NCBI GenBank assembly: GCA_034359265.1
Contig: CP136895.1
Span: 1,056,501 to 1,120,500 of the forward strand
Reading direction: 5' to 3'
Source of the DNA: Canna indica
Taxonomy: Eukaryota > Streptophyta > Magnoliopsida > Zingiberales > Cannaceae
DNA: 64,000 bases
Below are positions 26,801 to 38,345 of this stretch, one piece after another. The number at the start of each line of letters is the position of its first letter. The stretch's first letter is position 1. The notes beneath the pieces are model-generated. The model searched no databases. It was not told where the DNA came from and saw only the letters and a list, made by a program, of their open reading frames with translations. The position numbers and the translations under genes are program-made.

Positions 26801-29800
26801 TGATTCTGGGCTATGTGTTAGACTCGAGTTGAGTCTTGACGAGGACGTCAAGACATAAGTGGGGGAGATTGTAATACCCCGGTTTAGTCCCACATCGGGA
26901 GTATGTTGGATGTGATGTTGGCTTATAAGGTTTGATGAGTGTGCTACTATCAACTTCAGCTTAAGCATTTTAATTGGGCCAATAGGTTGGCCTATGAAAT
27001 TGATGAGTTAGCTATCATATCAAGCGAGTTGTAACAAACCTATTGGCCTAATTAAAATGCTTAAGCTGAAGTTGATGGTAGCACACCCATCAAGCCTTAT
27101 AAGCCAACACCACATCCAACATACTCCCGATGTGGGATTAAACCGGGGTATTACAATCTCCCCCACTTATGTCTTGACGTCCTCGTCAAGACCCAACTCG
27201 AGTCTAACACATAGCCCAGAATCATACCCAAGTCGTCGGCATGTGAGGCCTAGCCTAGTAGTGGCTCCACCCCATCACCTGGGCAGCCCTTTCTCACATA
27301 GGCTCCCTCACCATGCCTAGGACTAGGTCCTGCTCTGATATCATTTGTTACGCCCCGCTTGATGGGATAACTGACTCATCAATTTCATAGGCCAACCTAT
27401 TGGCCCAATTAAAATGCTTAAGCTGAAGTTGATAGTAGCACACCCATCAAGCCTTATAAGCTAACACTACATCCAACATACTCCCAATGTGGGACTAAAC
27501 TGGGGTATTACATAAAGACATGGATTCCTTCTCACGAAATTCTCTTCCATAGAAGACCTGAGTATTGAGGGCACATGACTAGCAAATAGCAATAAGTATC
27601 AACATAGGATCTGCAAGTTCAAATTCTTTACCCAAAGTTTTTATTTCTTCCTTCTTATAAACTGCATGCACCCTCTATAGTTTTTACACTTCCTTATTCA
27701 ATATTAGTTTGGCTCAAGTCATCCATCTATTCCTAAATTAAGAAGGACCACTTCATGACCATGAGCATTTATATCCATGATTATGTTCCTCCCCAAAAAT
27801 TATATTTACTTCAATTAATCCTTCCTTCTATAATTGCAATCAAGCACCACTCTAAGTTCTAATTGTATGAGGTAGCCTATAAAATGTTAAAAGAAGGTAA
27901 AAAAAAGTGATAAAACAAGCACTGCATCTGAATGCTCTTTACTTAAGTAATTCAAGTAATGGTCATGTTATCATTTTCAGGAACTTCATCGTAAACTTCG
28001 TTGTAGAATTAACGGAAAACACAAAGGATGGAAAAGGAGCACGATGCATATAGGAAAACTGATCATTCTATACAAATTTGGAATGTATCAACCTAACTGC
28101 AAATATCAGCACTACCTGGATCCGGAAAAACCGTAGTGCCAACAACACAATGCAGCCTAACATCAAGCGAACTGCATAAGGCAAGAAATTTTTTAGCATG
28201 ATCAAGCTTCTAAGCACAAATTCCATGCCACATATATGAGACCTAGTACACTTTCATGACAAATAGAAGTTTTTTCAAAAAAATTCTCTGAAAATGTAAG
28301 TAGAAACATCAGGCTTCTAGTTAACGATTAGTATATTGTTATAAACTAACAATCTTAACAACTTCCTGGAACTAGTAAACAACTGTCTGGCTAAAAAAAC
28401 AGTGTCCAAGGTAAAAACATATACCAGAAGAGACAGCCTTTAGCCATTTTTTGCAGCACATTGGTAAACAACTCAATACCTCCTCCCAGGTGAGACCCAT
28501 TCTGTAGAAGCCCATGGACCCACTGGAAGATGTGCAACTATAGAGCTCCTCAAGGGGAACCTGGTTCAGGTGGCAATGCTCCAGAGATACGAGCAGAGGC
28601 TGCAATGGTCTTTCTCACTACGGAAAAAAATCTTGCATAGTTCCTTCACCTTACTTTTAAGAAGCACCATCTGCACCGTATTTTTTTTGGAGGTTGATTT
28701 GTCTTTTCTGGTCCTTTCTGTATAAAGGAAAGGGGGATACACTCTCTAGGGACACATGTAGGACAGGACAAGATACGTGACTTAGACACTTAGGTGTAAG
28801 CTGCATGTATCCCAAAATGAATGCTTTCCTCGAAGGTTCTTTCTTTACGACTTAAGCCTTTCATGTGTGACTTGATTTGTAATAACCAGAATGCTTTCCT
28901 GCCTGGCCGAAGCACCTTAGATTGCTTTATGGGAGCTCATGAGACGATTTGGGCTTGTCATCGGGCCCAAGAGGATGCTCTCCTTCTAAAGATTGACTTT
29001 GAGAAAGCGTTTGACTCCTTGGACTGGAGCTTTATATTGCGGATGTTGGAAGCTAGAGGATTTCCGGAGGTTTGGCTTGTTTGGATTCACTTATTGCTTG
29101 ATTCAGAGTCATCTATCTTGGTTAATGGTTCTTTAAGTACTCCTTTCCGACACAAGAGAGGAGTCCGGCAAGGGAATCCTCTCTCTCCATATATTTTCAA
29201 TCTAGCTATGAACTGCCTTTTGCGCCTTCTCTCCTTGGCCTCTCGGAATCACTTTATTGAAGGGGCTCTCCCTTCTCGCATTGATGGTGGAGTTTCACAT
29301 TTTTTATTCGCGGATGATCTTATTCTCTTCAGCAACAACAAGGAGGGGTGTTTGAGGAACTTGCTTTTTCTAATGAGGTGCTTTGAGCTTGCTTCAGGCC
29401 TCAAAATCAATATCAATAAATTTGAGATTGTGTGCATGAAGGGGGATCGGGTCAGATCCGAGCAGGTGGCTATGATGGTCGGGTGTCAGGCCTCTTCTTT
29501 TCCTCTCAACTATTTGGGTCTTCCTCTGAGGGTGGGTAGATTACTTAAAGCTGATTGGCTTCGGGTGGTTTCAAAATTGATGCTCGGTTGTCATCTTGGC
29601 AAGGTCGATTGCTCTCTCGGGCTGGTCGTTTGGTACTTATCAACAGGACCATCACAAGTTCGGTGGCCTATCTTCTCTCTATGTTCAAGGCCCCTAGGTG
29701 GGTGATTAAATTGATTGACAAAAGGAGAAGGAATTTTTTCTGGTCTGGGACAGATGGGAATTCTATTAATGGAAAATGTCTCGTGGGCTGGGATTCTATC

Positions 29801-32665
29801 ACTTGTCCTATTGAGGATGGAGGCCTCGGTATGCTGGATATCCAAGATCACAGTTTGGCTCGTCAGGGTGGTTGGATTTGGAAGGTCATACAGGATCCTG
29901 ATCTGTTCTGGGTTTATCTTTTGAAGATCCTATATGGTGACTTTCGAACATGGTATGAGCCGGCTTTCTCTCGGCTGGCCTCTCCAATCTGGAGAGATCT
30001 CTCGAAACTTATTGAGATGTTTTGCTCTGGTATCTCTTTTTCGATTGGTGATGGTAGGAGAATTAAACTTTGGACTGATAATTGGGTTAATGGTTCTTGC
30101 TTGGCAAAACTTTTTCCCTCCTTGTTTCACCTTGTTCGTTCACCGGATTGTTCTATCTTTGAGGCTCGGATGGTTGGCCCTTCGGGTGATTTCGCCGAGT
30201 GGAACATTGCTTTCTCCACCTTGGTGGATATGGACAGGTTGGTCTCTCTGGATTTGGTGCTCGAGTCAGCAAGGCATTCATCTGGTGTTAACACTCTTAA
30301 TTGGAAATGGACCCATGATGGATCATATTCTACCCAAAGTGCTTATCGGTTGTTTATGTTTCGTGGGATCTTGTGCCCTTTCTCCGAGGCGATCTGGAAA
30401 AATCATTTACCTCCAAAAATCTCTATCTTCGGTTGGTTGTGGTTCAAGAGGCGCTTGCTTACTCGGGACCGTCTTCGGCGTCGGGGCATTACTAGTGATG
30501 ATTCATGCTCACTGTGTACTGATGGAAGGGAATCAAATCATCATATTTTCATTACTTGCCCTTACACCTCTAGAGGGTGGCATAACTTTCTGTCTTTACT
30601 CAAGTCACCTTATTTTCCTCTTTGTGGATCTCGACTGGTAAGCGAGTCAAATGCATGTTGGTTGGCTCGCTTAAGAAAGATTATGATTTGGTGTTGGTTC
30701 ATTTGGTTTGAGCGTAACTCACGGGTCTTTCTGGATCGTCGTTCTCTAGTGCCTGAGCTGGTGTCTTCTGCTGCCAACTTCTTTTACTTTTGCTCTACTC
30801 CTTTTGGGGATGGTTAAGTTTGTTCTGTTCTGCTAGAGCTTGTCTTACTTACCTCCTTGTTTAGTTTATGTTCTTCTTTCCCTCTTACCCTTATACTGTA
30901 ACCTCTCATTACTCATGAATGGTATACAGTTTCCTGGTTTCAAAAGAAAATGTATCCCAAAATGAAATCTCAATATTGCATATGGCACGTGCAGCTATAA
31001 CACATCAGGAAAATTGTTTAAAATAATGGGTACATAGAAACTAGTGGCAGAATCATATATGATTAATTTGCTGATTTACGGCTTGTAAGATGTATATAAT
31101 GACAACAAAGTCCATCAAAATTTCAGCATTCTGGGTAAGTAATTATCAGCAACTAGTATCACAAAATGTTGATGTTCAAAACATTAAAAGTTATAACAGG
31201 ATAATCTAAATGTCTGTTAAAAGGTACAAAGATCCAATAAAATACTCTCTAGTTTTTTTTTCTTGCTATAAAGACACGATCAACAACTATCCAGTGTGTG
31301 AATATGATTTTCTAACTACTCATCCTAATATTGCCAAGAAGTTCCGTGGAGAGATTAAAAAACCTAACAACTCATAAGGAAGATGCACCAAATACCTGCT
31401 AAGAGACTATATGTTTTTGACAAGTGGGTAAAATGCACCAAGAGCACCAGTGGTGATGACAAAACTGACACAATCAGGGCACCTGAATAATAGAATAATA
31501 GAGAAATAATATAATCATCATTAAAACTGAAAAATACAACAATAGAGCAAGCAACGATTGGTACAAATATAAATTGCATGATTATGATGTTTATTATCAG
31601 GTCCAGTTCCATGATACAACGCACAACGCACTGGTATTATTGTTGATCATATTGTTATATTTAGCATGCATTGGCTACATCATAAGTGCACATCTAGATA
31701 GGATGATGCATGAGTTGATTCGGGCTTCAGCCCAAATTATTGGAGGCTTCAGCCTGTGATTATCATTATTGGGCCCACTAAATACAAGTGTACTGGGGCT
31801 TCGGCTTGTTGATATTAATATTGGGCCCGTTAAATACGGGCATTGCGACTGGTGGTTATTTGGATACACTCTCGTGCGAGTGTGGGGGCGTCGAACGCGG
31901 CGCTCGTGGGCTACTTGTTTAGGGTAGTCGTACATCTTGCTGGAGGGCTACTTGTTTACACATATTTGGAAGCTTCAACTTGTTGTTATGTCTTTAAGCT
32001 ATGTCAAGGCTGGATAATACAAACACTCAGTGCATGTAAAACTTTTACCTATAAAAGTGCGAGGAACAACTCCAGGAAATTCCAAGTGGTCATACTGCAA
32101 ATTACAAAAGCAATAAACATAAGTTGGAGGGGTAGTATTAAAGCTCTTATGTACCTCGAAAGCAAAGACACAATGAGAATGATGAAACCAGATCGGAAAT
32201 TGGATAAGCTTGCCTTCTCAATATGCTGACGGTGATAAAGTAAATCGTGCATTGCCTAAGTATAGAAAAGGAAAAAGACCATGAGTGGGATGAAACAACA
32301 GAGAAGCATAACGCAAGAAACATAAATTTGATAGCAAAGGTAATAAATACATGGAGATTTTAATTTAGAAAATAGAACAGCAGATAAATCCTAAACAAAT
32401 TATACATTGCACTGTGTTTTTCCCTAGGTCTAGCATGAGTTAGGATGGGCAACCTGGACATTGAAGCTCTCCTCAACCTTGGTGTAGGGAGCCATGGTTG
32501 CATAGAAGGCAGCGATCAATCCTAGAAGCAGATCCCAACCTACAAATTCCATGTTGCCGTCAACGGCGTATCATTAAACCCTAGATTACAGGATCGGAGA
32601 ATTTGGAAAGAAGACTCACCGAAGTCTTCAAAAAATCTGGAAAGGGCGGGTTTCTTCGTCGCCAT
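14861..32665 (-). CDS. ALG12: ALG12, dolichyl-P-mannose:Man7GlcNAc2-PP-dolichol alpha-1,6-mannosyltransferase
   Basis: An ER-membrane GT22 enzyme that adds the eighth mannose (alpha-1,6) to the lipid-linked N-glycan precursor. Twenty exons join to 1497 nt, 498 residues: 32620-32665, 32454-32539, 32214-32255, 32049-32094, 31396-31482, 28116-28171, 26301-26418, 24769-24827, 23890-23961, 21900-21963, 21678-21781, 21146-21217, 20835-20921, 20686-20753, 19086-19154, 18930-19012, 17795-17891, 16474-16539, 15093-15186, 14861-14941. Length matches plant ALG12 (about 500). Seen: the first luminal loop [17 protein letters not shown] (about 36-50), [10 protein letters not shown], the GT22 signature HKELRF (312-317), [17 protein letters not shown], and many hydrophobic segments. 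All junctions keep phase. Introns 3 and 10 have GC donors. Introns host a LINE, TRIMs and an LTR, which stretch the gene to 17.8 kb. The coding frame is intact. Confidence 0.95.
18170..18300. repeat. Degenerate short tandem repeat in ALG12 intron 16
   Basis: The words tatgaatatg(g/a)taataaatg, tatggttataaatatgg, tatgggtatgaatatgatag and ggatatgaatgtgataata follow one another at roughly 25-30-base spacing. A pyrimidine-rich tract and a TGTAAT...GTTACA stretch (about 18416-18615) follow and might be an old LTR, but no flanking duplication was found. Confidence 0.45.
19958..20345. repeat. Diverged direct duplication in ALG12 intron 14
   Basis: The order attgtgccatc, caagtacactattgg, aatgcttacactaacttgtgg, tgcttgaattgattattt, gttgtaccac (from about 19968) recurs from about 20210 as attgtgccatc, caactacattatttgg, aatgcttacactaacttgtgg, tgcttgattatttgac, ttgtatcgcc. 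The offset is about 243 bp. It is not coding. Confidence 0.6.
22172..23265 (+). mobile_element. LTR-retrotransposon LTR fragment, Sirevirus-like, in ALG12 intron 9
   Basis: The segment starts TGTTGACCTAAGG followed by tggttttgataataacaaag, a pattern common at the start of plant Sirevirus (Copia) LTRs. It contains a TATA-like ctataaata near 22588 and ends close to a ttcaa-C(18)-tctc tract at about 23235-23260, which in these elements lies near the LTR end. No gag-pol and no second LTR are present, so it is a solo or truncated LTR. The right boundary and target duplication were not resolved. It lies opposite to the strand of ALG12. Confidence 0.5.
23239..23256. repeat. Poly-C homopolymer, about 18 bases
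   Basis: An uninterrupted C tract (ccccc...tctc) inside ALG12 intron 9, at the end of the LTR fragment. On the minus strand it creates the poly-Gly of a spurious ORF (23218-23403). Its length may be unreliable in the assembly. Confidence 0.8.
24299..24352. repeat. Perfect 27-bp tandem duplication in ALG12 intron 8
   Basis: The unit made of cccttagaaaaactc plus tttacaaggaca occurs twice back to back without a mismatch (24299-24325 and 24326-24352). It lies in an intron and causes the repeated peptide of a spurious ORF at 24247-24444. Confidence 0.85.
24519..24546. repeat. TG/TA microsatellite in ALG12 intron 8
   Basis: A compound tract, (TG)n followed by (TA)n, about 28 bases in total. It is a simple repeat with no other feature. 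Confidence 0.7.
26601..27036 (+). mobile_element. TRIM-type miniature LTR retroelement, plus orientation, 5' LTR truncated
   Basis: The order seen is: truncated left LTR (26601 to about 26680), primer-binding site TGGTATCAGAGC (26682-26693) that complements the 3' end of initiator tRNA-Met, about 160 bases of non-coding interior, a purine tract aagtgggggagat (about 26857-26869), and a complete 167-bp LTR (26870-27036) with TGTAATACCCC ... GTTGTAACA ends. There is no gag-pol. This is the layout of TRIM elements. It lies in ALG12 intron 6 and abuts an inverted second copy. Confidence 0.75.
27037..27512 (-). mobile_element. TRIM-type miniature LTR retroelement, minus orientation
   Basis: This is an inverted copy of the neighbouring TRIM: partial LTR (27037-27155), purine tract (seen as atctcccccactt, 27156-27168), interior, primer-binding site (seen as gctctgatatca, 27332-27343), and a complete 167-bp LTR (27346-27512) ending in ggggtattaca. 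The two full LTRs in this region are exactly the same length. It joins the other copy at about 27036/27037, making an inverted repeat with arms of about 400 bases in ALG12 intron 6. Confidence 0.75.
28822..30817 (+). pseudogene. LINE ORF2 remnant: reverse transcriptase plus zinc-binding domain, frameshifted
   Basis: The first frame (from the insertion start to about 29575) shows reverse transcriptase blocks: [35 protein letters not shown], the catalytic [11 protein letters not shown], and LNYLGLPL. The second frame (about 29575-30817) continues with [36 protein letters not shown] and the zf-RVT pattern C-x2-C-x7-H-x4-C ([17 protein letters not shown]). The two frames meet at the aaaa run at 29573-29576, which points to a single-base indel. 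The endonuclease is absent. Not functional as it stands. Confidence 0.88.
28822..30949 (+). mobile_element. 5'-truncated L1-type LINE in ALG12 intron 5
   Basis: The insertion is bounded by a perfect 17-bp target-site duplication, atgtatcccaaaatgaa (28805-28821 and 30950-30966), and ends in a short A-rich tail (caaaagaaa). It carries the 3' part of ORF2 on the plus strand, antisense to ALG12. The start lies within the reverse transcriptase, so it is 5'-truncated as LINE insertions often are. The perfect flanking repeat suggests a fairly recent insertion. ALG12 exons 5 and 6 lie intact on either side. Confidence 0.9.
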
Positions 32666-32757
32666 CAGCGCGCTATCCTCTGGTTAAAGATCGCCTATTC
32701 GCCTGCTCGATTCAAATCAAAGCAGTCGGAGAGTGAAGCGGGGTAGCGCCGTACCGG

Positions 32758-32765
32758 TTTATATA
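32758..32765 (-). promoter_or_regulatory. TATA box candidate of ALG12
   Basis: On the minus strand the sequence CATATATAAACCGG sits about 93-100 bases upstream of the ALG12 start codon. This spacing leaves room for a 5' leader of about 60-70 bases. Position and match are seen in the sequence; function is inferred. Confidence 0.5.
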
Positions 32766-34195
32766 TGAGAGGAATCAGTGACGTAAGACTTCTCCGCCGA
32801 GTACTCCATAGGCTTTGCTAGACCCAATCGTTCAGTATTGGGCTGTAACTGCTTGTTGATGGCTTGTGATCATGGGGACCCATTTCATTATAATTAATAA
32901 AATAAAATAAAATTACTAATTGCATCTTATTATTTCAAAATACATAAATGATAAAACCCATCTAAAATCCAGTCAGCATAATCATAAACCATTTAAATTT
33001 TTTAAAAAATAAAATAATAAATTTAACGATTAAAAATATCCATGTCATCTATCACCTCGTATTGTAAATAACATTTATATCCCTATTTTTTCTCTCACCT
33101 ATATGATTTACAAACCCTCAAAACTGGAGTAATTAATGCTTAGTTATATATTATAGCATTTCACGATGTTTTTATTAACATTCAAACTAACTAATTAATT
33201 AGTTAGAAAAATAAGACAATACACATGAAAATTGTAACATCTCCATTCCTTAATTATTTATGACTTGTTTTATATGTGTAAAGACTTTTGATCTAAAGCT
33301 TTTAAGAGTTAAATTTTTAATTTAAATTAGAAATTTTTTGAGTTTATGGTCTTATTTCATAACAAAGATAGAATAATCTTGATGTTCTTATGTAAATTAT
33401 TTGAGAGTTAGTAAATTTTAATTTGCATTAGGCCTTCCAATACATTCTGAATAAACTATGACTAATCTTTAATTAGCAAATAGTACAGAAGTTGACCGAC
33501 TAATTAAGCTTTACATAATAAATATATAACAGTTGAACTCATTTTATTTATAACAAATGTTGTAATATATTGTTCATACGTCAATCAATAAAAAAGATTA
33601 ATGTAACTCGCATTTAATTATAATTACCATTTTATTTGATAATATTGTATTAATGAAGGACAATAATTTCATAAAAAATAATAGTATTAATCATTTTCTT
33701 TGAAATCATTCAAATAATTGTCACTCATGATTTAAAATTCTAAATACTTGGAATAGCCTACTTTTTGACAAAAAATAACTATAAATTTTGATGTTAAAAA
33801 AGTTTAATTTTTTTTAAAAATGTATGAAGGTTTAGTTTTGAGAATACAATACTTTCAACAAAATAAATCTGCTTTTTTATTTGCTCAACATTTTTTTGTT
33901 ATTCGAATTAATAAATGCTTTGGGAGCAGTTGCAAGTCCATAACACATTCCAACCATTTTGTTTGGTCACTTAATAAATAGCACCCACTGGTGCCGAAAT
34001 GCTATATTCTTAATTTCATATATCGGGACACCTGCTCCCACTACGACCTACTCTGGATCCAATATTTGAATTATCATGAAGTCGTATTTTTTTCTATTTG
34101 TATACACCAAACAAGAGAGGGAATCAGACCAGATAATAATACCAAATATCCAATTTGTACAAGCTAACAAAACCATGAAAAGAATGGAACAATGC
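32766..34195. other. AT-rich spacer between ALG12 and the Rab1 gene
   Basis: This is the upstream flank of ALG12 and the downstream flank of the Rab1 gene. It is AT-rich with no ORF above background, no recognisable repeat boundary and no RNA gene. ALG12 regulatory sequence probably lies in 32766-33000. Confidence 0.45.
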
Positions 34196-34280
34196 TTAGA
34201 ACTTGCAAGGGAGCAGAAGACAGCGAGCGATCATCAACCTGAATAGCAAGTAGTTTTTACATGCGATTAATAAAATGTGA

Positions 34281-37200
34281 CTAAGAAGAGCAGCAGGAGC
34301 CCTTCTGGTTAACAGGTTGTCCACGTATTTGCACTGTTGGGGGCCTGGGACCGTTATTGGCTGGCTGGCTCGCCATCCTGCATGCAAGCTCTTATCAGCA
34401 ACATGCTCAAAAAACAAATTAAGGGGAGCTCATGTAGATTAATTCGAGAAGATACCTGTTCTTGATGGCAGCAGTCATGGCCATAAACGCCTGCTCCACA
34501 TTGGAAGCATTTTTAGCACTAGTTTCCATGAAAGGTATTCCAATTTCATCAGCAAACGCCTGCATGATAGTAAAAGAAATAAATTATTAACAGATTAGCA
34601 GCAAATGCTCCTATGCAACTAACAAAACCTATGTAGGAAACATAAACACTAATAAGTTCCTTGGAACAGGTGTCCTCTGATTATGTTCACTGTCCCCATG
34701 TTATCTCAAATTACTGTTATTCATATCATATTAAACTGAGACCATAACTTCACATGATTAAAAGTAAGCATTAGTATAGAAGAAGTGATAAGGGCTGTGC
34801 GGTTGGTTCAATGCAAAGGGAACATACGAACGAAAAAAACTAAAACTACTACAGTAATTCAAATATAAAATCATGATAAACTTAATCAACATTAAATGGT
34901 TTGATAGTCATTAATCATGATTTATTATTCAATAATTGTAATGAGATATCCATATATAAGAAACTATACAGTTAATTGTATTACCACATTAGTAGAAACA
35001 AAGTTTTATGACTCGGTAAGACCAAACAAATTAATAGTTTTTGTTCAAGGTGTGGTTCCAACACAACAATTAAATGGTCCAAACAACATATTCCAACTGC
35101 ATACAAGATTCAGTAGGTAGCTGCATGAAAGATGGAGCAACATTATTGTTTTTTCCAACAATGAAATTAGCAACCAAAAATACCAAGAATCACAAATACT
35201 AGCTTTTGTATGTTTAAAACTTGATTGTCTAAATGGTTTCTATAGATTCCCAATTTACCTTAGCTGTCTCATAAGATACAACTTTGTTTGCAGTAAGATC
35301 GCTCTTGTTCCCAACCAGAAGCTTATTCACATTATCACTTGCATAACGCTCAATCTCATTCAACCATGTTTTTACATTATTGAAACTCTCCTGGTCTGTC
35401 ACATCATAAACCACCTGCAATTCAAGGTGCGGGAGTATATATTAGCAGAGCAATAGGCATAGATTTACATAATATAGATACCATGGATTATAGACTTACA
35501 ATGATACCATGAGCACCACGATAGTAGCTGCTTGTGATTGTCCTGAAACGCTCTTGCCCAGCAGTGTCCCACTGCCATGAGAAGAAAATTGTTGTGAAAT
35601 AGATAATTGTTCTTCTCAAAGCATAATTAGAACAATTAACTAAGCAATTGAGATCAAAGAATTGTCTCAAAGATTATTATGAAACCTCAACAAAAAAGGG
35701 GTCCATGGCTAGCCATGGAGATTTTTCTCAATTTTTGAGCGAAAAAATATGCTATACATGTTTGGTTCCAAATGGCATAATACATTGGATTACCAATCCC
35801 ATAGTTGCAGCTGCAAAATAAACAAATCATCATGGTGAAGACACTCACAATTTGAAGCTTTATGGTCTTCCCATCCTGCTCAACAGTGCGTATTTTCTAT
35901 AAGAAGATAAAAACAACAATAATTAGATATTTAGATGCCCCCAAACAAATCATTAATTGATTCTGGAACAAAATGGAAGATCTAACTTACAAAATCAACT
36001 CCAATAGTGCTGATATAACTTTCCAAGTATGAATCATCCTACAAGAGAAGAATATAGCATTTAAACAACTGCAAGAGTACTTTTGAAGTCAGGACATGTT
36101 ACCTTTGCATAAATTAGCAAAGCAAATATATGCATAATAGACCTCTGCATTAATTAAGGGAAATTAATATTTTTTAGCAAACAACTAAAACACGGATTAT
36201 TGATCTGTGTTTGATACTAAAAAATACTAGAAAGCTAACTATTGTTTAGCAACTACTAGACAAAGATGAACTATGCTAACACATCTTTGATCTTTCATAT
36301 CAGATAACACCAAAAAAAGGTGCTTCAGCTTCATAATTGAGAAATGGTATATTACCACGAAAATATAGTATGGGATTCACTAATATTATCTACACCATTT
36401 TTATAAGAATGCAGCTTTTTCATCAATATAATATTTAAGTTGGAAGAATTATTTTAAAATAACTAGAATCCCCCCCCCCCAAATCCACCCTCCTGGTTGA
36501 TAGAAAGAAAATGTAAAGGGAGTTGGGATTATGTCATAAAAGTAAACCCTATATGTCATTAGGATTGGATTAACTATGTCGTTTGACCAGAACCTAAAGG
36601 AAATCAATTTATAAGACCATTCTTGACCAATAAGTGTTACTATTACAGGGGGAGGAAAACTTTATCTTCTGGCTTTTTCTGAATGTTATGACTTATGAGG
36701 ATGATAGTTCAGTTGGAAATTTTGCATGGGGGGGATAATATTAAATAAAAGAGACTGCTTACTGCAAATCTTAGAAGAAGGCATGATTTTCCAACACCCG
36801 AATCTCCAATAAGCAAAAGCTTGAACAAATAGTCACTGCAAAAACATGTGAAATGAGATAAGTATCGTGCAGAATATCACCGTAAAGATGGAAAAAAGCA
36901 ATAATTCACATATAAGGGCCATGCTAACTTAACACTCTTACTATCCAACAACATCAAGTAGTTACACGCAAAAACTTGGCTACAAATTCACATAGGCCTT
37001 CCTAATTACCTAATGCTAATAGATGATAGGAAATTGATTGCAACCAAAACTTTATAGTACAGATCTTCAACAAAACACAATAGGTTTTACTCAACAGTCA
37101 TTAAACCCTTCAAACATATGACCTAAAAAGAACTGACCACTGACCAGATTAATTTAGGTCGCATATGATCCCAAGAATCCAAATAATTGGACAGAAGATG

Positions 37201-38091
37201 TTGGTCATGTGAGCTCTGATAATGCAATGGCATGGTTGTCATTGAGTAATGACACCAAGTATTCAATAATCTTATTTAATACTAACATTTGAGTAATCAT
37301 GACAAGTCCAATACATTTATTAAGATGGAAATTATCGTTGATAGGAAGTAAACTAAGTTAAGGAAATAATTTCATTGAAAGACCAAGCAATCTTAACATT
37401 CTTACAATGTCTTTTGCAATATCAAGTAGTTATCAAGAAGCACCTAAGCAATTAAGTTTGTGATATCACGTTGCCACCAATACCTAAATGCTCATCTGTG
37501 ATAGGAAATTGCTACATCTATAAACTTTAGTGAATTTCAACAAAACCCAATAAATTCTACCCAACAAATGCCCAAAATTCAAGCTAACGTGTTGACGAAA
37601 ATAAAGACACTTACGAGGTTACCAAAAACTCCATACAAATCAAGTAATACTAATCAATAGCCTTCAAATGCTGACCATCATGAAATAATCATTTCACATA
37701 ACTAATCAACATCCTTTCTACCACAATCATCGAATGGAGCAAACAATTCATCGAATAAGGCATCAATATCAAAGTGAATGGGCAAAGTTTAACATCACAA
37801 AGGCAAAGGCTGAACCTAGACCAGGATTTGACCCACCACCATTGATAGATCTCGAACCACACCGCCGGATCTGACAAATACAGCTGTTCGACATCGAGGA
37901 TCTAAAAGACTAAATCTCAGATTTATGATCAAGAACCCAGAATCACGAAGTACGTTGTGTACAATAAGAAATCTCTGACTAAACAGGAACCTCATCGACG
38001 GACTCAACGAGAATAGACAAACCATACCCGTTGGATCAGTGGAATAAGAAATCTCAGATTGAGAAGATTGCACTTACTATTCCGGATTCAT
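34281..38091 (-). CDS. RABD2: Rab1/RABD2-type small GTPase
   Basis: A GTPase switch for ER-to-Golgi vesicle traffic. Eight exons total 612 nt, 203 residues: 38078-38091, 36763-36835, 35991-36038, 35849-35896, 35500-35571, 35259-35414, 34456-34559, 34281-34377. All junctions keep phase. Motifs: N-terminus [19 protein letters not shown]-loop GDSGVGKS (15-22), switch [10 protein letters not shown] with T40, WDTAGQE (62-68), NKSD (121-124), ETSAK (149-153) and a C-terminal CCSS with C200/C201 for geranylgeranylation. Length equals that of plant RABD2 (about 203). The first exon is only 14 nt and is followed by a 1.2-kb intron. The paralogue within RABD2 is not assigned. The frame is intact. Confidence 0.95.
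36925..37565. repeat. Diverged direct duplication in Rab1 intron 1
   Basis: A segment from about 36925 (cttaacactcttac, caacatcaagtagtta, cctaatgctaatag, gataggaaattg, cttcaacaaaacacaatagg) recurs from about 37390 (cttaacattcttac, caatatcaagtagtta, cctaaatgctcatctg, gataggaaattg, tttcaacaaaacccaataaa). The offset is about 465 bases. It is non-coding and strongly diverged. Confidence 0.5.
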
Positions 38092-38345
38092 GGCAGAGAT
38101 GGAAGATGGCGTACAGCGGCAAATAGGTCTTCCTCGGCAAGTTTATGAGAGGAAATCTCTTCGCAAAACGGGGAGAATTTGGAGGCCAATGCGGACGGAT
38201 GATCCCTCCTCTGCTACGGTTTCCGAGACCCGGACGACAGCAACGCGATGGAGAAGGCGATGGGAGAATGGAAGGGAGCGATTTTCCGATAATGGAGAGG
38301 GCGGAAACGGAGGGTGGGGCGTTCAATAAATAGAGGTGACGTGCC
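38092..38345 (-). promoter_or_regulatory. Leader and proximal promoter of the Rab1 gene
   Basis: This is a GC-rich stretch just upstream of the Rab1 start codon. A ggtgacgtgcc sequence (about 38335-38345) contains a TGACGTG core of the type bound by bZIP factors, and an AATAAATAG stretch lies next to it. The plus-strand and minus-strand ORFs here (for example 38054-38413) are GC-rich shadows. Transcription start and factor binding are inferred. Confidence 0.4.

Noticed and set aside
26870..27036. Cassandra-type TRIM with a 5S-like promoter in the LTR
   Set aside because: The LTR is 167 bp and I see no 5S RNA internal control sequence, so a Cassandra assignment is not supported.
26705..27320. 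Two nearly identical 87-codon ORFs on opposite strands
   Set aside because: They are mirror copies from the inverted TRIM pair and cover non-coding interior and LTR sequence.
29591..30641. Minus-strand and third-frame ORFs within the LINE (up to 235 codons)
   Set aside because: They are shadows of the reverse transcriptase frame, which carries all the family motifs.
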